A stretch of 64,000 bases of DNA from Sphingomonas endophytica (GTDB lineage Bacteria > Pseudomonadota > Alphaproteobacteria > Sphingomonadales > Sphingomonadaceae): contig NZ_JACIJN010000004.1 of the NCBI RefSeq assembly GCF_014199415.1, positions 186,001-250,000 on the forward strand, given 5' to 3'. The notes below the pieces were generated by a model. The model did not search any database, was not told where the DNA came from, and saw nothing but the letters and a program-made list of their open reading frames with translations. The position numbers and the translations under genes are program-made. Of this stretch, positions 7,816 through 16,435 are shown piece by piece (the stretch's first letter is position 1; the number at the start of each line of letters is the position of its first letter).

Positions 7816-7823
7816 TCCTATAA
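7816..7823 (+). promoter_or_regulatory. TCCTATAA element immediately upstream of flgI
   Basis: CTTCCTATAAGG lies only eight bases before the flgI ATG. The last bases (AAGG, 7822-7825) are also the only visible ribosome-site-like string. If it is a -10 box the transcript would be nearly leaderless; otherwise it is a Shine-Dalgarno-like coincidence. It sits in the 45-base flhB-flgI gap. Confidence 0.35.
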
Positions 7824-7831
7824 GGTCTAAG

Positions 7832-8956
7832 ATGCCAGCCTTTCCGCGCCCCCTCCTGACTGCTCTGGCCATGCTCGCCGCGGCGTTGCTGGGCGGCGGT
7901 TCCGCCGCCGCCGGGCCGGTGTCGCGGATCAAGGACATCGTCGACGTCGAGAATGTCCGCCCCAACCAGCTCATCGGCTATGGCCTGGTCGTCGGTCTGC
8001 AGGGCACCGGCGACCGCACGCAGAACGCGCCCTTCACCGCCGAGACGGTGCAGTCGATGCTGGAGCGGATGGGCGTGAACATCCGCGGCGACAATATGCG
8101 GACGCAGAACGTCGCCGCCGTGTCGGTCGTCGCCACGCTGCCGCCGTTCGCGCGCAGCGGCAGCACGATCGACGTGCAGATCGGCGCGATCGGCGATGCC
8201 ACCAGCCTGCAAGGCGGCACCTTGCTCGTCACGTCGCTGCGCGGGCTGGACGGCGAGATCTATGCGGTCGCGCAGGGGCCGGTGTCGGTGTCCGGCTTCC
8301 GCGCGCAGGGTCAGGCCGCCTCGGTCAGCCGCGGCGTCACCACCTCGGCGCGGATCGCCGGCGGGGCGATCGTCGAGCGCGAGGTGCCCTTCCCGCTGCT
8401 CTCCTCCACCAGGCTTAAACTCGCACTCAAGAACCCCGATTTCACCACCGCCTTCCGCATCGCGGCGGTCATCAACAATCGCGTCGGCGGCGCGGCGCAG
8501 GTGCTTGATCCGGGCACCGTCGAACTGACGCCGCCGGGCGACGCACCGGGCGCGGTTGTCGAGCTGTTCGCGCGGATCGAGGAACTGCCGGTCGAGGTCG
8601 ACCTGCCGGCGCGGATCGTCATCAACGAGGCGTCGGGCACCGTGGTGATGGGCGCCGATGTGCGGATCAGCCCGGTTGCGATCGCGCAGGGCGGCCTGAC
8701 GATCAGCGTCTCCGAAGCCCCCATCGCCTCGCAGCCGGAGCCGTTCTCCGACGGCACCACGCAGGTGCTGCCGCGCACCCGGATCAACGTCGACGACGGC
8801 GGTGGCCATGCGCTCGGCATCCTGCACGGCGGCACGTCGCTGGTGTCGCTGGTGGCGGGGCTGAACGCGTTCGGCGTCACTCCGCGCGATCTCATCACCG
8901 TGCTCCAGGCGCTGCGTACCGCCGGAGCCTTGCAAGCCGAAATCGAGGTGCAATAA
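7832..8956 (+). CDS. flgI: Flagellar P-ring protein FlgI
   Basis: FlgI forms the periplasmic ring around the rod. The 374-residue product has a signal peptide (about 1-27, ending SAAAG) and the strongly conserved mature N-terminus SRIKDIVDVENVRPNQLIGY followed by GLVVGLQGTGD. Later blocks (MLERMGVNI, NVAAVSVVATLPPFARSG, VDVQIGAIGDATSLQGG) and the C-terminal LVAGLNAFGVTPRDLITVLQ match FlgI throughout. It overlaps flgJ by one base (TAATG). The matching L-ring gene flgH is not in the window. Confidence 0.95.
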   Translation: MPAFPRPLLTALAMLAAALLGGGSAAAGPVSRIKDIVDVENVRPNQLIGYGLVVGLQGTGDRTQNAPFTAETVQSMLERMGVNIRGDNMRTQNVAAVSVVATLPPFARSGSTIDVQIGAIGDATSLQGGTLLVTSLRGLDGEIYAVAQGPVSVSGFRAQGQAASVSRGVTTSARIAGGAIVEREVPFPLLSSTRLKLALKNPDFTTAFRIAAVINNRVGGAAQVLDPGTVELTPPGDAPGAVVELFARIEELPVEVDLPARIVINEASGTVVMGADVRISPVAIAQGGLTISVSEAPIASQPEPFSDGTTQVLPRTRINVDDGGGHALGILHGGTSLVSLVAGLNAFGVTPRDLITVLQALRTAGALQAEIEVQ

Positions 8957-9252
8957 TGGACGTGAACGCTCCGATCGTCGCCGGCGCCACGCCGCCGCCG
9001 CGCCTGCCGAGGCGGAGCGACGATCCCGCCGTGACGGCGCGGTCGTTCGAGGCGGTGTTCATCGGCGAGATGACGCGCATCATGATGGACAGCGCGCCGA
9101 CCGACGGCCCGTTCGGCGGTGGCCATGGCGAGGAGATGTTCCGCAGCGTGCTGGCCGACCACATGGGCGAGGCGATGGCGCGCCGCGGCGGTCTCGGCAT
9201 CGCGCCGTCGGTGATGGCGCAGATGCTGCGGATGCAGGAAGGCCGGCGCTGA
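8956..9252 (+). CDS. flgJ: Rod-binding protein FlgJ, muramidase domain absent
   Basis: The 98-residue product contains only the N-terminal rod-assembly domain of FlgJ: ARSFEAVFIGEMTRIMMDSA, then GGGHGEEMFRSVLADHMGEAMA and GLGIAPSVMAQML. The C-terminal glucosaminidase domain of enteric FlgJ is missing. Single-domain FlgJ is common in alphaproteobacteria, where a separate enzyme opens the peptidoglycan. Start and stop overlap both neighbours (TAATG before, TGATG after). Confidence 0.88.
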   Translation: MDVNAPIVAGATPPPRLPRRSDDPAVTARSFEAVFIGEMTRIMMDSAPTDGPFGGGHGEEMFRSVLADHMGEAMARRGGLGIAPSVMAQMLRMQEGRR

Positions 9253-9674
9253 TGTTCGACCGGCTGAGCGATCTGCTGACCTCGCTGCTGCTGCTCATGG
9301 AGGAGGAGACGCAATATATCCGCTCCTGCACCTTCGACGCGACGCTGCCCGAACTCGCGGCGACCAAGATCCGGCTGATCGGACAGCTCGAACATGTCAC
9401 GGCGGTGATCGCGCGCGACGAACAGAATTGGTCGGCGACGCTGACCGAGCAGGATCGCGCGCATCTGACTGACATGCTGCGCACATTCGAGACCACCGCG
9501 GCCGACAATCGCGCGGCTCTCAAGCGGCAGATCGACCTGTCGGTCGAACTGATCGGCGCGATCGCCGCGGAAGCCAAGCGGCAGGCCGGACGGTCTTCCT
9601 CGACCTATGGCGCGGCGGGCACGTTGTCCGTCTATGATCCGACGATGCCGATCGCGATCAACTCGCGCTATTGA
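9252..9674 (+). CDS. flgN: FlgN-like flagellar chaperone
   Basis: The 140-residue, mostly helical product resembles the FlgN family: a long N-terminal antiparallel helix pair (LSDLLTSLLLLMEEETQYIR; ATKIRLIGQLEHVTAVIAR), then ETTAADNRAALKRQIDLSVE, and a short Gly/Pro/Asn tail ending MPIAINSRY, which recalls the FlgN C-terminus that grips hook-filament junction proteins. Sequence conservation in this family is low, so part of the support is position, as the last gene of the flgI-flgJ run. Its stop overlaps by seven bases the end of the convergent regulator. Confidence 0.7.
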   Translation: MFDRLSDLLTSLLLLMEEETQYIRSCTFDATLPELAATKIRLIGQLEHVTAVIARDEQNWSATLTEQDRAHLTDMLRTFETTAADNRAALKRQIDLSVELIGAIAAEAKRQAGRSSSTYGAAGTLSVYDPTMPIAINSRY

Positions 9675-10843
9675 TCGTGGCCGGCGCCGTCGAACAGCGC
9701 GGCGATGACCATCGCCACCTCCGCCGGATCGCGCTCGTCGAGCAGGATCTCGCGTTCGGGATGCAGGCTGTAGCCGATCATCCGTCCCTGCCGGTCGAAC
9801 GTCACGATGACGAGCCGCAGCCCCTCCGGCTCGCGCAGCACCGCCAGCCCGCCCGCCGAGGGAAAGCGATCGGGGTCGACGATCGCGATCGCCTGCGCGG
9901 GCAGCGCCGCGCCCAGCGTCGCACGGCAGACGCGCAGCCCGTAACTGTTCGCCCCGCCCTGTCGCGGCACCTCCACCGACCGGCCGAGCGGCACCCGCTC
10001 GATCAGCCCGTCGGGCAAGGGCGCGCCAAAGACCGGTGCCATCCGGACGGTCGCGACGTCCGCGGCGTGGATCGCGGCCAGCACGGCCGGATCGGGCTCG
10101 TGGGCCGCGGGCGGTGCGATCACGCGCCGCGGGCGGGTCGCGGTTGCGGGTGCCGGCGCGGAGTCCAGATCGCGCCGCAGGGCGGCGATCCGGGCGCGCG
10201 TCTTGTCCTGGCGCGCCGCCACGCCCGCGATCATCGGGATATAGGGATCGAGCAGATGTTCCTGGTGCGCGCGCTGCACCTTTGCGCGCAAGTCCGCCAC
10301 GTCCGCCGCGCCGAGCAGGGCGCAGACCGCCCTGACCGCCTGCGCATTCCAGCGCGCCAGCGGCTTGTAGCCATTCTCGAACCGCGACAGGATCACCGGC
10401 GCCAGCCCGTATGATCGTTCGATCTGCGCGATCGACAGGCTACGATCGGCGTCGCGTCGCGCGCGGATCGCGGCCGCGAGCAGCACCGCGAAGCGATCCT
10501 CCTCCACCTCAGCGGGGGTCATGCCTTGCAGGTCGGTGGCCCAGGCGGCGATGTCGAAATCGGGCGCGTCGACGTCGAGCAGCAGCGCCGCGGGGTCGAC
10601 GTGCAGCACCGCCGCGATCTGGCGCAGTTCGTCGGGTTTGGCGACGACCTCGCCGCGCTCGATCTTCGACAGCCGGATATAGGCCATCGCCGGCAGCTCT
10701 GCCGCGAGGGCGAGCAAGGTCGGATAGCCGTGGTGCTTGCGGTGTTCGCGAACCCGGTTCGGAAAGACGATCAACCGGTAGCGATCGATCTCCGTCGCAG
10801 CGGGATCGCCCGATCGGCTGGTGGCATTGCGCCCTGTCTTCAC
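9668..10843 (-). CDS. Transcriptional regulator with two Cro/CI-type HTH domains and a degenerate LexA-like C-terminus
   Basis: The 391-residue product has a first HTH at about 28-85 (NRVREHRKHHGYPTLLALA, then YIRLSKIERGE) and a second at about 118-180 (SLSIAQIERSYGLAPVILSR, then FENGYKPLARW). A charged helix follows (190-215) and then a region from about 255 that reads like an S24/LexA sensor domain (ERVPLGRSVEVP, SYGLRVCRATLG, AIAIVDPDRFPSAGGLAVLR). Where active members have the Gly-Asp-Ser-Met nucleophile it has RATLGAA, and no catalytic Lys is evident, so it is probably not self-cleaving. The start is GTG at 10843 with GGAGCGGGGGAACGG before it. It converges on flgN. Its targets are unknown; control of flagellar genes is only a positional guess. 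Confidence 0.75.
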   Translation of the reverse strand: MKTGRNATSRSGDPAATEIDRYRLIVFPNRVREHRKHHGYPTLLALAAELPAMAYIRLSKIERGEVVAKPDELRQIAAVLHVDPAALLLDVDAPDFDIAAWATDLQGMTPAEVEEDRFAVLLAAAIRARRDADRSLSIAQIERSYGLAPVILSRFENGYKPLARWNAQAVRAVCALLGAADVADLRAKVQRAHQEHLLDPYIPMIAGVAARQDKTRARIAALRRDLDSAPAPATATRPRRVIAPPAAHEPDPAVLAAIHAADVATVRMAPVFGAPLPDGLIERVPLGRSVEVPRQGGANSYGLRVCRATLGAALPAQAIAIVDPDRFPSAGGLAVLREPEGLRLVIVTFDRQGRMIGYSLHPEREILLDERDPAEVAMVIAALFDGAGHDQ

Positions 10844-11058
10844 CCGTTCCCCCGCTCCTATAAAGTACGGCAGCTTCCGGTCCTAACGCGTCCTTGTGCG
10901 CTTGACCATTGCGGCAACCGGAACGGTGCGAAGAAAGCCGTTGGCCGGCCTTGGAAAATCCATCGTGACCCGCGACCGCGCCCCGTTTCCCCGCTCCCGG
11001 GCGCGTTGGCCGGCGTGCGCCAGTCGCCATCTTGCTTAACCGATGCTAAGATCCTGAT

Positions 11059-13002
11059 ATGGTAAAGAGTGAAATCAATCCCCGCGTGTTCTGGGGCGCG
11101 TCCGGGGTCATCGCCTTGCTGCTGGTGACGACGCTCGCGATGCCGGGCACCGCCGATGCGGCGTTCAAGGCCGCGCAGAGCTGGGCGATCGACACGTTCG
11201 GCTGGTTCTATATCTCCGCGGTCGCGGTGTTTCTGGTCGTGGTGCTGGTGCTCGGCTTCGGACCGGCGGGCAAGCTGAAGCTCGGCCCGGACGATTCCGA
11301 GCCCGACTTTCCCTATCTGTCGTGGCTGGCGATGCTGTTCGCGGCCGGCATGGGGATCGGGCTGATGTATTTCGCGGTCGCCGAGCCGATCCAGCACTAC
11401 ATCTCGCCCCCCGAAGCGCCGAGTGGCACGATCCTCGCCGCGCGCGAGGCGATGGCGATCACCTTCCACCATTATGGCGTCCATGCCTGGGCGATCTATG
11501 CGCTGGTCGGGCTGAGCCTTGCCTATTTCACCTATCGCAAGGACATGCCGCTGACGCTACGCTCGGGGCTGTCGCCGATCCTCGGCAAACGGATCGACGG
11601 GCCGCTCGGCGACGCGATCGACATCTTCGCGGTGTGCGGCACCGTGTTCGGCGTCTCGACCTCACTCGGCTTCGGCGTGTCGCAGATGACCGCGGGGCTG
11701 GCCTATGAATATGGCGTTCCGGACACGATCACGACCAAGATCGTGGTGATCGTGCTGGTGATGGGCGCGGCGACGCTGTCGGTGCTGAGCGGTGCGGACC
11801 GCGGCATCCGCCGGCTGTCGGAGCTGAACCTCGTGCTCGCCGTGCTGCTGATGCTGTTCGTGATGGCGGTCGGCCCGACGCTGTTCCTGCTGCGCGCGCT
11901 GGTGCAGAATTTCGGCCTCTATCTCGATCATTTCGTGAAGCGGACCTTCACGCTCTACGCCTATGAACCGCGCGCGTGGATGGCGGACTGGACGCTGTTC
12001 TACTGGGCGTGGTGGATCGCCTGGTCGCCGTTCGTGGGGATGTTCATCGCGCGCATCTCGCGCGGGCGGACGATCCGCGAGTTCGTGACCGGCGTGCTGT
12101 TCGTGCCGACCGCGTTCACTTTCCTGTGGATGACCGTGTTCGGGAACACCGCGATCTCGCTCGATCTCGGCGTGGCGAATGGCGGGATCGCCGCTGCGGT
12201 GCAGGCGAACCTGTCGACCGCGCTGTTCAAGTTCCTCGAATATCTGCCTGCCGCCAGTGTCACCGCGACGCTGGCGATCGCACTGGTCGCGATCTTCTTC
12301 GTGACCTCGGCGGATTCGGGCGCGCTGGTGATCGACACGCTGGCGTCGGGCGGAACCGAGGAGACGCCGCGGTGGCAGCGCATCTATTGGTGCGTGCTGC
12401 TCGGCGTGACGGCGACGCTGCTGCTGGTGGCCGGCGGGCTCGGCGCGCTGCAATCGGCGACGTTGCTAGCCGCGCTGCCGTTCTGCTTCATCATGCTGCT
12501 GCTGGCGGTCGGGCTGATCCGGCAGACCAATGCCGATCTGGCGGGAGTGACGCTGCCGGGCGACGCGGCCTCGGTCGGGGAGCGGATCAAGCGCCTGCTG
12601 GTCCCCGCGCGGCGCACCGACATCGTCGCGCAGATCGCCGGCACCGGCGAAGCGGCATTGCAGGCGGTGCAGGATGCGATGGAGAAGGAGGGCTGGACCG
12701 CGAGTCGGCTGGAGAGCGGCGAAGGTTCGGTCGAACTGACCATCACCGCCGCGGACGGCCGGCCGTTCAGCTATCGCCTGTCGCCGCGTTCGCGCCCGCT
12801 CGCCGCGTACACGGCGCTCGAGGCTCCCGAAGGACGCCGGAGCATGGCGTGGATGCTCGCCGCGCAGACCAACGGCGAACCCGGCTTCCGCGATCTGACC
12901 GGCTTCACGGTCGCGCAGATCACCAATGACGTGCTGACCCAGCTCGAACGCTGGCGGCTGGCCGCGCCGAAGGTCGAAGGTCCCGACGTCGCGGGGTTGT
13001 GA
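11059..13002 (+). CDS. BCCT-family betaine/choline transporter with long C-terminal domain
   Basis: The 647-residue protein carries BCCT marks: FAAGMGIGLMYFAVAEPIQ, HHYGVHAWAIYALVGLSLAY, the GTVFGVSTSLGFGVSQ segment, and the Trp-rich WTLFYWAWWIAWSPFVGMFI with ARISRGRTIREF. About twelve membrane helices run to residue 510. A hydrophilic C-terminal domain of about 130 residues follows, as in E. coli BetT, where it tunes transport to osmotic strength. The substrate is probably choline or glycine betaine; sequence alone cannot decide. The mrp operon next door also concerns salt and pH stress, but a 272-base gap separates them. The start ATG has only a weak ribosome site. Confidence 0.87.
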   Translation: MVKSEINPRVFWGASGVIALLLVTTLAMPGTADAAFKAAQSWAIDTFGWFYISAVAVFLVVVLVLGFGPAGKLKLGPDDSEPDFPYLSWLAMLFAAGMGIGLMYFAVAEPIQHYISPPEAPSGTILAAREAMAITFHHYGVHAWAIYALVGLSLAYFTYRKDMPLTLRSGLSPILGKRIDGPLGDAIDIFAVCGTVFGVSTSLGFGVSQMTAGLAYEYGVPDTITTKIVVIVLVMGAATLSVLSGADRGIRRLSELNLVLAVLLMLFVMAVGPTLFLLRALVQNFGLYLDHFVKRTFTLYAYEPRAWMADWTLFYWAWWIAWSPFVGMFIARISRGRTIREFVTGVLFVPTAFTFLWMTVFGNTAISLDLGVANGGIAAAVQANLSTALFKFLEYLPAASVTATLAIALVAIFFVTSADSGALVIDTLASGGTEETPRWQRIYWCVLLGVTATLLLVAGGLGALQSATLLAALPFCFIMLLLAVGLIRQTNADLAGVTLPGDAASVGERIKRLLVPARRTDIVAQIAGTGEAALQAVQDAMEKEGWTASRLESGEGSVELTITAADGRPFSYRLSPRSRPLAAYTALEAPEGRRSMAWMLAAQTNGEPGFRDLTGFTVAQITNDVLTQLERWRLAAPKVEGPDVAGL

Positions 13003-13274
13003 ACGCGCCCGGCCTTGTGTCATAGCGCCGCCGGGTGTCCGCAACATGCTGCTGCGGGCAGGTTCTCACGTTGGTCGGGCCGCCAACGCCGAACCCCTGT
13101 GCCTGGAGCATCGGCCTGCCCGTGCGACCACATCCGACCCACGCCGTCCACATCATTCCCACCCCGACCGCGATCGCGCCTGAACCACGCCGCGTCGTCG
13201 TGAGTTCGAGCGCAGCGGGGCCGGTCCGCGCCGGCCATGCGCCGCGGCGCGGCGCGTAGACGGGGGAGAAGCGG

Positions 13275-16085
13275 GTGGCGTTGCTGACCCTGATATCACT
13301 GCCGTTCGTCGCGGCGATCCTGCTGGCACTGGCGCGGCATGCGACGCGCGGCGTCCATATGCTGATCGCCGGGGGAGCGAGTGCCGGCGGAGTGGCGGTG
13401 TTGCTGACGCAGGCGGGCGCGGTGCTCGCCGGCCGGACACCGGCAGTGCGGATCGCGTGGCTCCCGGCGCTGGGGCTGGATCTCAGTCTGTGGCTCGACC
13501 CGCTGGCGCTGCTGTTCGCGGCGTTGATCCTCGGGATCGGATTTCTCGTCGTCCTCTACGCGCAGGGCTATCTCAAGAAGGAGGAGCCGACCGCGCGCTT
13601 CCTGTCGTTCCTGTTGCTGTTCCAGGGCGCGATGGTCGGGATCGCGCTGTCGGGCAACGTGCTGCTGATGCTCGTCTTCTGGGAGCTGACCAGCCTCCCG
13701 TCGTTTCTGCTGATCGGCTTCTGGCGCGACCGTGCCGAGGCGCGGCAGGGCGCGCGGATGGCGCTGACCATCACCGGCGGCGGCGGGCTCGCGCTGATCG
13801 CCGGGATGGTGCTGCTCGGCAAGGCGGCGGGCAGCTACGAGCTGGCGACGATCCTGTCGCGCGCCGCGCAGGTGCAGGCGTCGCCGCTCTTCCCGGCGAT
13901 CCTGTTGCTGATCCTCGCGGGTGCCTTCACCAAATCGGCGCAATTTCCGTTCCACTTCTGGCTGCCGCACGCGATGGCCGCGCCGACCCCGGTCAGCGCC
14001 TATCTGCACTCCGCGACGATGGTGAAGGCGGGCGTCTTCCTGCTCGCGCGGCTGTGGCCGGTGCTGGCGGGGACCGAATGGTGGTTCGTCATCGTCACCG
14101 CGGTCGGGCTGGTGACGATGATTTTCGGGGCCGGCGTCGCCTTGTTCCGCCACGATCTCAAGGCGATCCTCGCCTATTCGACGATCAGCCAATTGGGGTT
14201 GATGGTGATGCTGCTCGGCTTTGGCACCGCCGCGGCGGTGACAGCGGCGGTGTTCCACATCCTCAACCATGCCGCGTTCAAGGCCGCCTTGTTCATGCAC
14301 GCCGGGATCGTCGATCACGAGACCGGGACGCGCGACATCCGGCGGCTGGGCGGGCTCGCCGCGCTCATGCCGTTGACCGCGACGCTCGGCGTGCTGGCGG
14401 CGGCGGCGATGGCCGGGCTGCCGCCGCTCGGCGGGTTCATCTCCAAGGAGATGATGCTGGAGCAGAGCGCGCACACCGCCTGGGCGGGGCAGGCGCTGCT
14501 GGTGCCAGTGCTGGCGACGCTGGCCGCGCTGCTGTCGGCGGCCTATTCGCTGCGCTACGCGGTGGCGCTGCATTTCGGCGCGCGCCGGACCGCCGCAATG
14601 GCCGCGCCGCACGATCCGGGCGCGCTCCTGCTCGCGCCGCCGGCGGTGCTGGTCGGGCTGGCGCTCGCGCTCGGGCTGGCGCCGATGACGCTCGCCGGGC
14701 CGCTGGTCGCGGCGGCCAGCGCGGCGGTGACCGGCGCGACGCGCCCCGCGCTGCATCTGGCGCTGTGGCACGGCGTCAACCCGGCGCTGTTGATGAGCCT
14801 CGGCGCGGTGGCGGTCGCCGTGCTGCTGCTGTGGCGACACGCCGCCGTCGCCGCGGCCGTCGCCCGGCTCCCCGCGCCCGACGCCAAGCGGCTGTTCGAC
14901 CGTGGCATGACCGCGGCGGTCGGCGCGCTGCGGCAGCTGTCGGGACGCCTCCATGCCGCGTCGCTGCAACGCTATCTGACGGTGCTGTTCCTCGTCGCGA
15001 TCGCGCTCGGCAGCGAGGCGGCGTTGCGCTTCGGGATCACGCCGGGCGCGCGCGCGACCACCCCCGCCTCGCCGGTGGCGATCGTCGCCTGGGTGGCGCT
15101 GGTGGCGGCGACCGGCGCAGTGCTGGCGATCGACCGGCGGCGCTATCTCGCGCTGATCTTCCTCAGCGTGATCGGCGTCGTGATGGCGCTGGCGTTCGTT
15201 CACCTCTCCGCCCCCGACCTCGCGCTGACGCAGATCGCGGTCGAGGTGGTGACGATCCTGCTCATGCTGCTGGCGCTGCACCTGCTGCCCGGCAACCCGC
15301 CGCGACTGTCGGGGGTGACGCGGCGGGCGCGCGACGGCCTGATCGCGGCGGCGGGCGGGCTCGGCACCGGCTGGCTCGCCTGGACGATCATGACCCGCCC
15401 GGAGCGCGCGGGCGTCTCGCGCTTCCACTGGGACAACAGCTATGCGGGCGGGGGCGGCACCAATGTCGTCAACGTCACGTTGGTCGACTTCCGCGCCTTC
15501 GACACGTTCGGCGAGATCACGGTGCTCGGCATCGCCGGCCTCGCGATCTATGCCCTGCTCGAGCCCGCCGCGCACGGCGTGGCGGGGCGGCGCTTGCGCC
15601 AGTGGCGCTCGCGCGACCGTTTCTCGCCCGAGCGCCACCCGATGATGTTCGTGATGGCGACGCGGCTGCTGTTGCCGCTGGCGTTGCTGGTCGGCTTCTA
15701 CATCTTCCTGCGCGGGCACAACCAGCCGGGCGGCGGGTTCATCGCGGCCCTGGTCTTCTCGATCGCGATCCTGCAGCAATATCTGGCGTCGGGCTTCGAC
15801 TGGACCGACGTGCGGCGGCGGATCGGCGAGCATCAGCTGATCGCCAGCGGCGTGCTGATCGCGGTCGCGACCGGGCTCGGATCGCTGCTGTTCGGCGCGC
15901 CGTTCCTGACCAGCAGCTTCGGCCACTTCCACTTGCCGCTGATCGGCGACTTCGAGCTGGCGACCGCGATGCTGTTCGACCTCGGCGTTGCCGCGGTGGT
16001 GGTGGGGGCGGTGATGATGGCGCTGGCGCAACTCGCGCATGTCGCGCAGCGCGCCGCCAAGAACGACGGGGATGCGGCGGCATGA
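13275..16085 (+). CDS. mrpA: Na+/H+ antiporter MrpA-MrpB fusion subunit
   Basis: The 936-residue polytopic subunit starts at GTG with GGGGGAGAA upstream. Residues 1 to about 770 are MrpA, homologous to NuoL, with LFFGAL-type helices, the proton-channel stretch FTKSAQFPFHFWLPHAMAAP, and SAYLHSATMVKAG. From about 790 the MrpB domain begins (MMFVMATRLLLPLALLVGFY, then LRGHNQPGGGFIAALVFS). The fused form is the one usual in proteobacterial Mrp/Pha systems, where the complex exports Na+ or K+ against protons. It overlaps mrpC by four bases (ATGA). Confidence 0.93.
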   Translation: MALLTLISLPFVAAILLALARHATRGVHMLIAGGASAGGVAVLLTQAGAVLAGRTPAVRIAWLPALGLDLSLWLDPLALLFAALILGIGFLVVLYAQGYLKKEEPTARFLSFLLLFQGAMVGIALSGNVLLMLVFWELTSLPSFLLIGFWRDRAEARQGARMALTITGGGGLALIAGMVLLGKAAGSYELATILSRAAQVQASPLFPAILLLILAGAFTKSAQFPFHFWLPHAMAAPTPVSAYLHSATMVKAGVFLLARLWPVLAGTEWWFVIVTAVGLVTMIFGAGVALFRHDLKAILAYSTISQLGLMVMLLGFGTAAAVTAAVFHILNHAAFKAALFMHAGIVDHETGTRDIRRLGGLAALMPLTATLGVLAAAAMAGLPPLGGFISKEMMLEQSAHTAWAGQALLVPVLATLAALLSAAYSLRYAVALHFGARRTAAMAAPHDPGALLLAPPAVLVGLALALGLAPMTLAGPLVAAASAAVTGATRPALHLALWHGVNPALLMSLGAVAVAVLLLWRHAAVAAAVARLPAPDAKRLFDRGMTAAVGALRQLSGRLHAASLQRYLTVLFLVAIALGSEAALRFGITPGARATTPASPVAIVAWVALVAATGAVLAIDRRRYLALIFLSVIGVVMALAFVHLSAPDLALTQIAVEVVTILLMLLALHLLPGNPPRLSGVTRRARDGLIAAAGGLGTGWLAWTIMTRPERAGVSRFHWDNSYAGGGGTNVVNVTLVDFRAFDTFGEITVLGIAGLAIYALLEPAAHGVAGRRLRQWRSRDRFSPERHPMMFVMATRLLLPLALLVGFYIFLRGHNQPGGGFIAALVFSIAILQQYLASGFDWTDVRRRIGEHQLIASGVLIAVATGLGSLLFGAPFLTSSFGHFHLPLIGDFELATAMLFDLGVAAVVVGAVMMALAQLAHVAQRAAKNDGDAAA

Positions 16086-16435
16086 GCCTCGAATTCCTGG
16101 TCGCCTCCGCGATCGCGGTGCTGGTCGCGGGCGGCATCTATCTCGCGTTGCGCGGGCGGACGTTTCAGGTCGTGCTGGGGCTGACGCTGCTGTCCTATGC
16201 GGTCAACCTGTTCCTGTTCGCGATCGGGCGGCTGATCGTCGATCGGCCGCCGCTTTACGCGAAGGACGTGACCGCGCACGCCGATCCGCTGCCGCAGGCG
16301 CTGGTGCTGACCGCGATCGTCATCACCTTTGGCATGACCGCGCTGACCGTGATCCTGTCGTTGCGCAGCTTCCTGGAAAGCGGTTCGGATCAGGTCGACG
16401 GGCTGGCCGACCCCGACGCGGAGGAGCCGGCGTGA
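16082..16435 (+). CDS. mrpC: Na+/H+ antiporter subunit MrpC
   Basis: The 117-residue product is homologous to NuoK. It has three membrane helices with FQVVLGLTLLSYAVNLFLFA, DPLPQALVLTAIVITFGMTA as the conserved central block, and an acidic tail. The start overlaps the mrpAB stop (ATGA) and the end overlaps the GTG of mrpD, which supports this frame over the long alternative one. Confidence 0.93.
   Translation: MSLEFLVASAIAVLVAGGIYLALRGRTFQVVLGLTLLSYAVNLFLFAIGRLIVDRPPLYAKDVTAHADPLPQALVLTAIVITFGMTALTVILSLRSFLESGSDQVDGLADPDAEEPA

Noticed and set aside
10856..10863. Extra TCCTATAA copy on the plus strand
   Set aside because: It lies nearly 200 bases before the BCCT gene and overlaps the region serving the minus-strand regulator; no start codon is near enough to treat it like the flagellar copies.
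13296..16040. Minus-strand open frame of about 900 codons opposite mrpAB
   Set aside because: Composition is extremely Arg/Gln/His-rich and the plus strand encodes a clear Mrp subunit.
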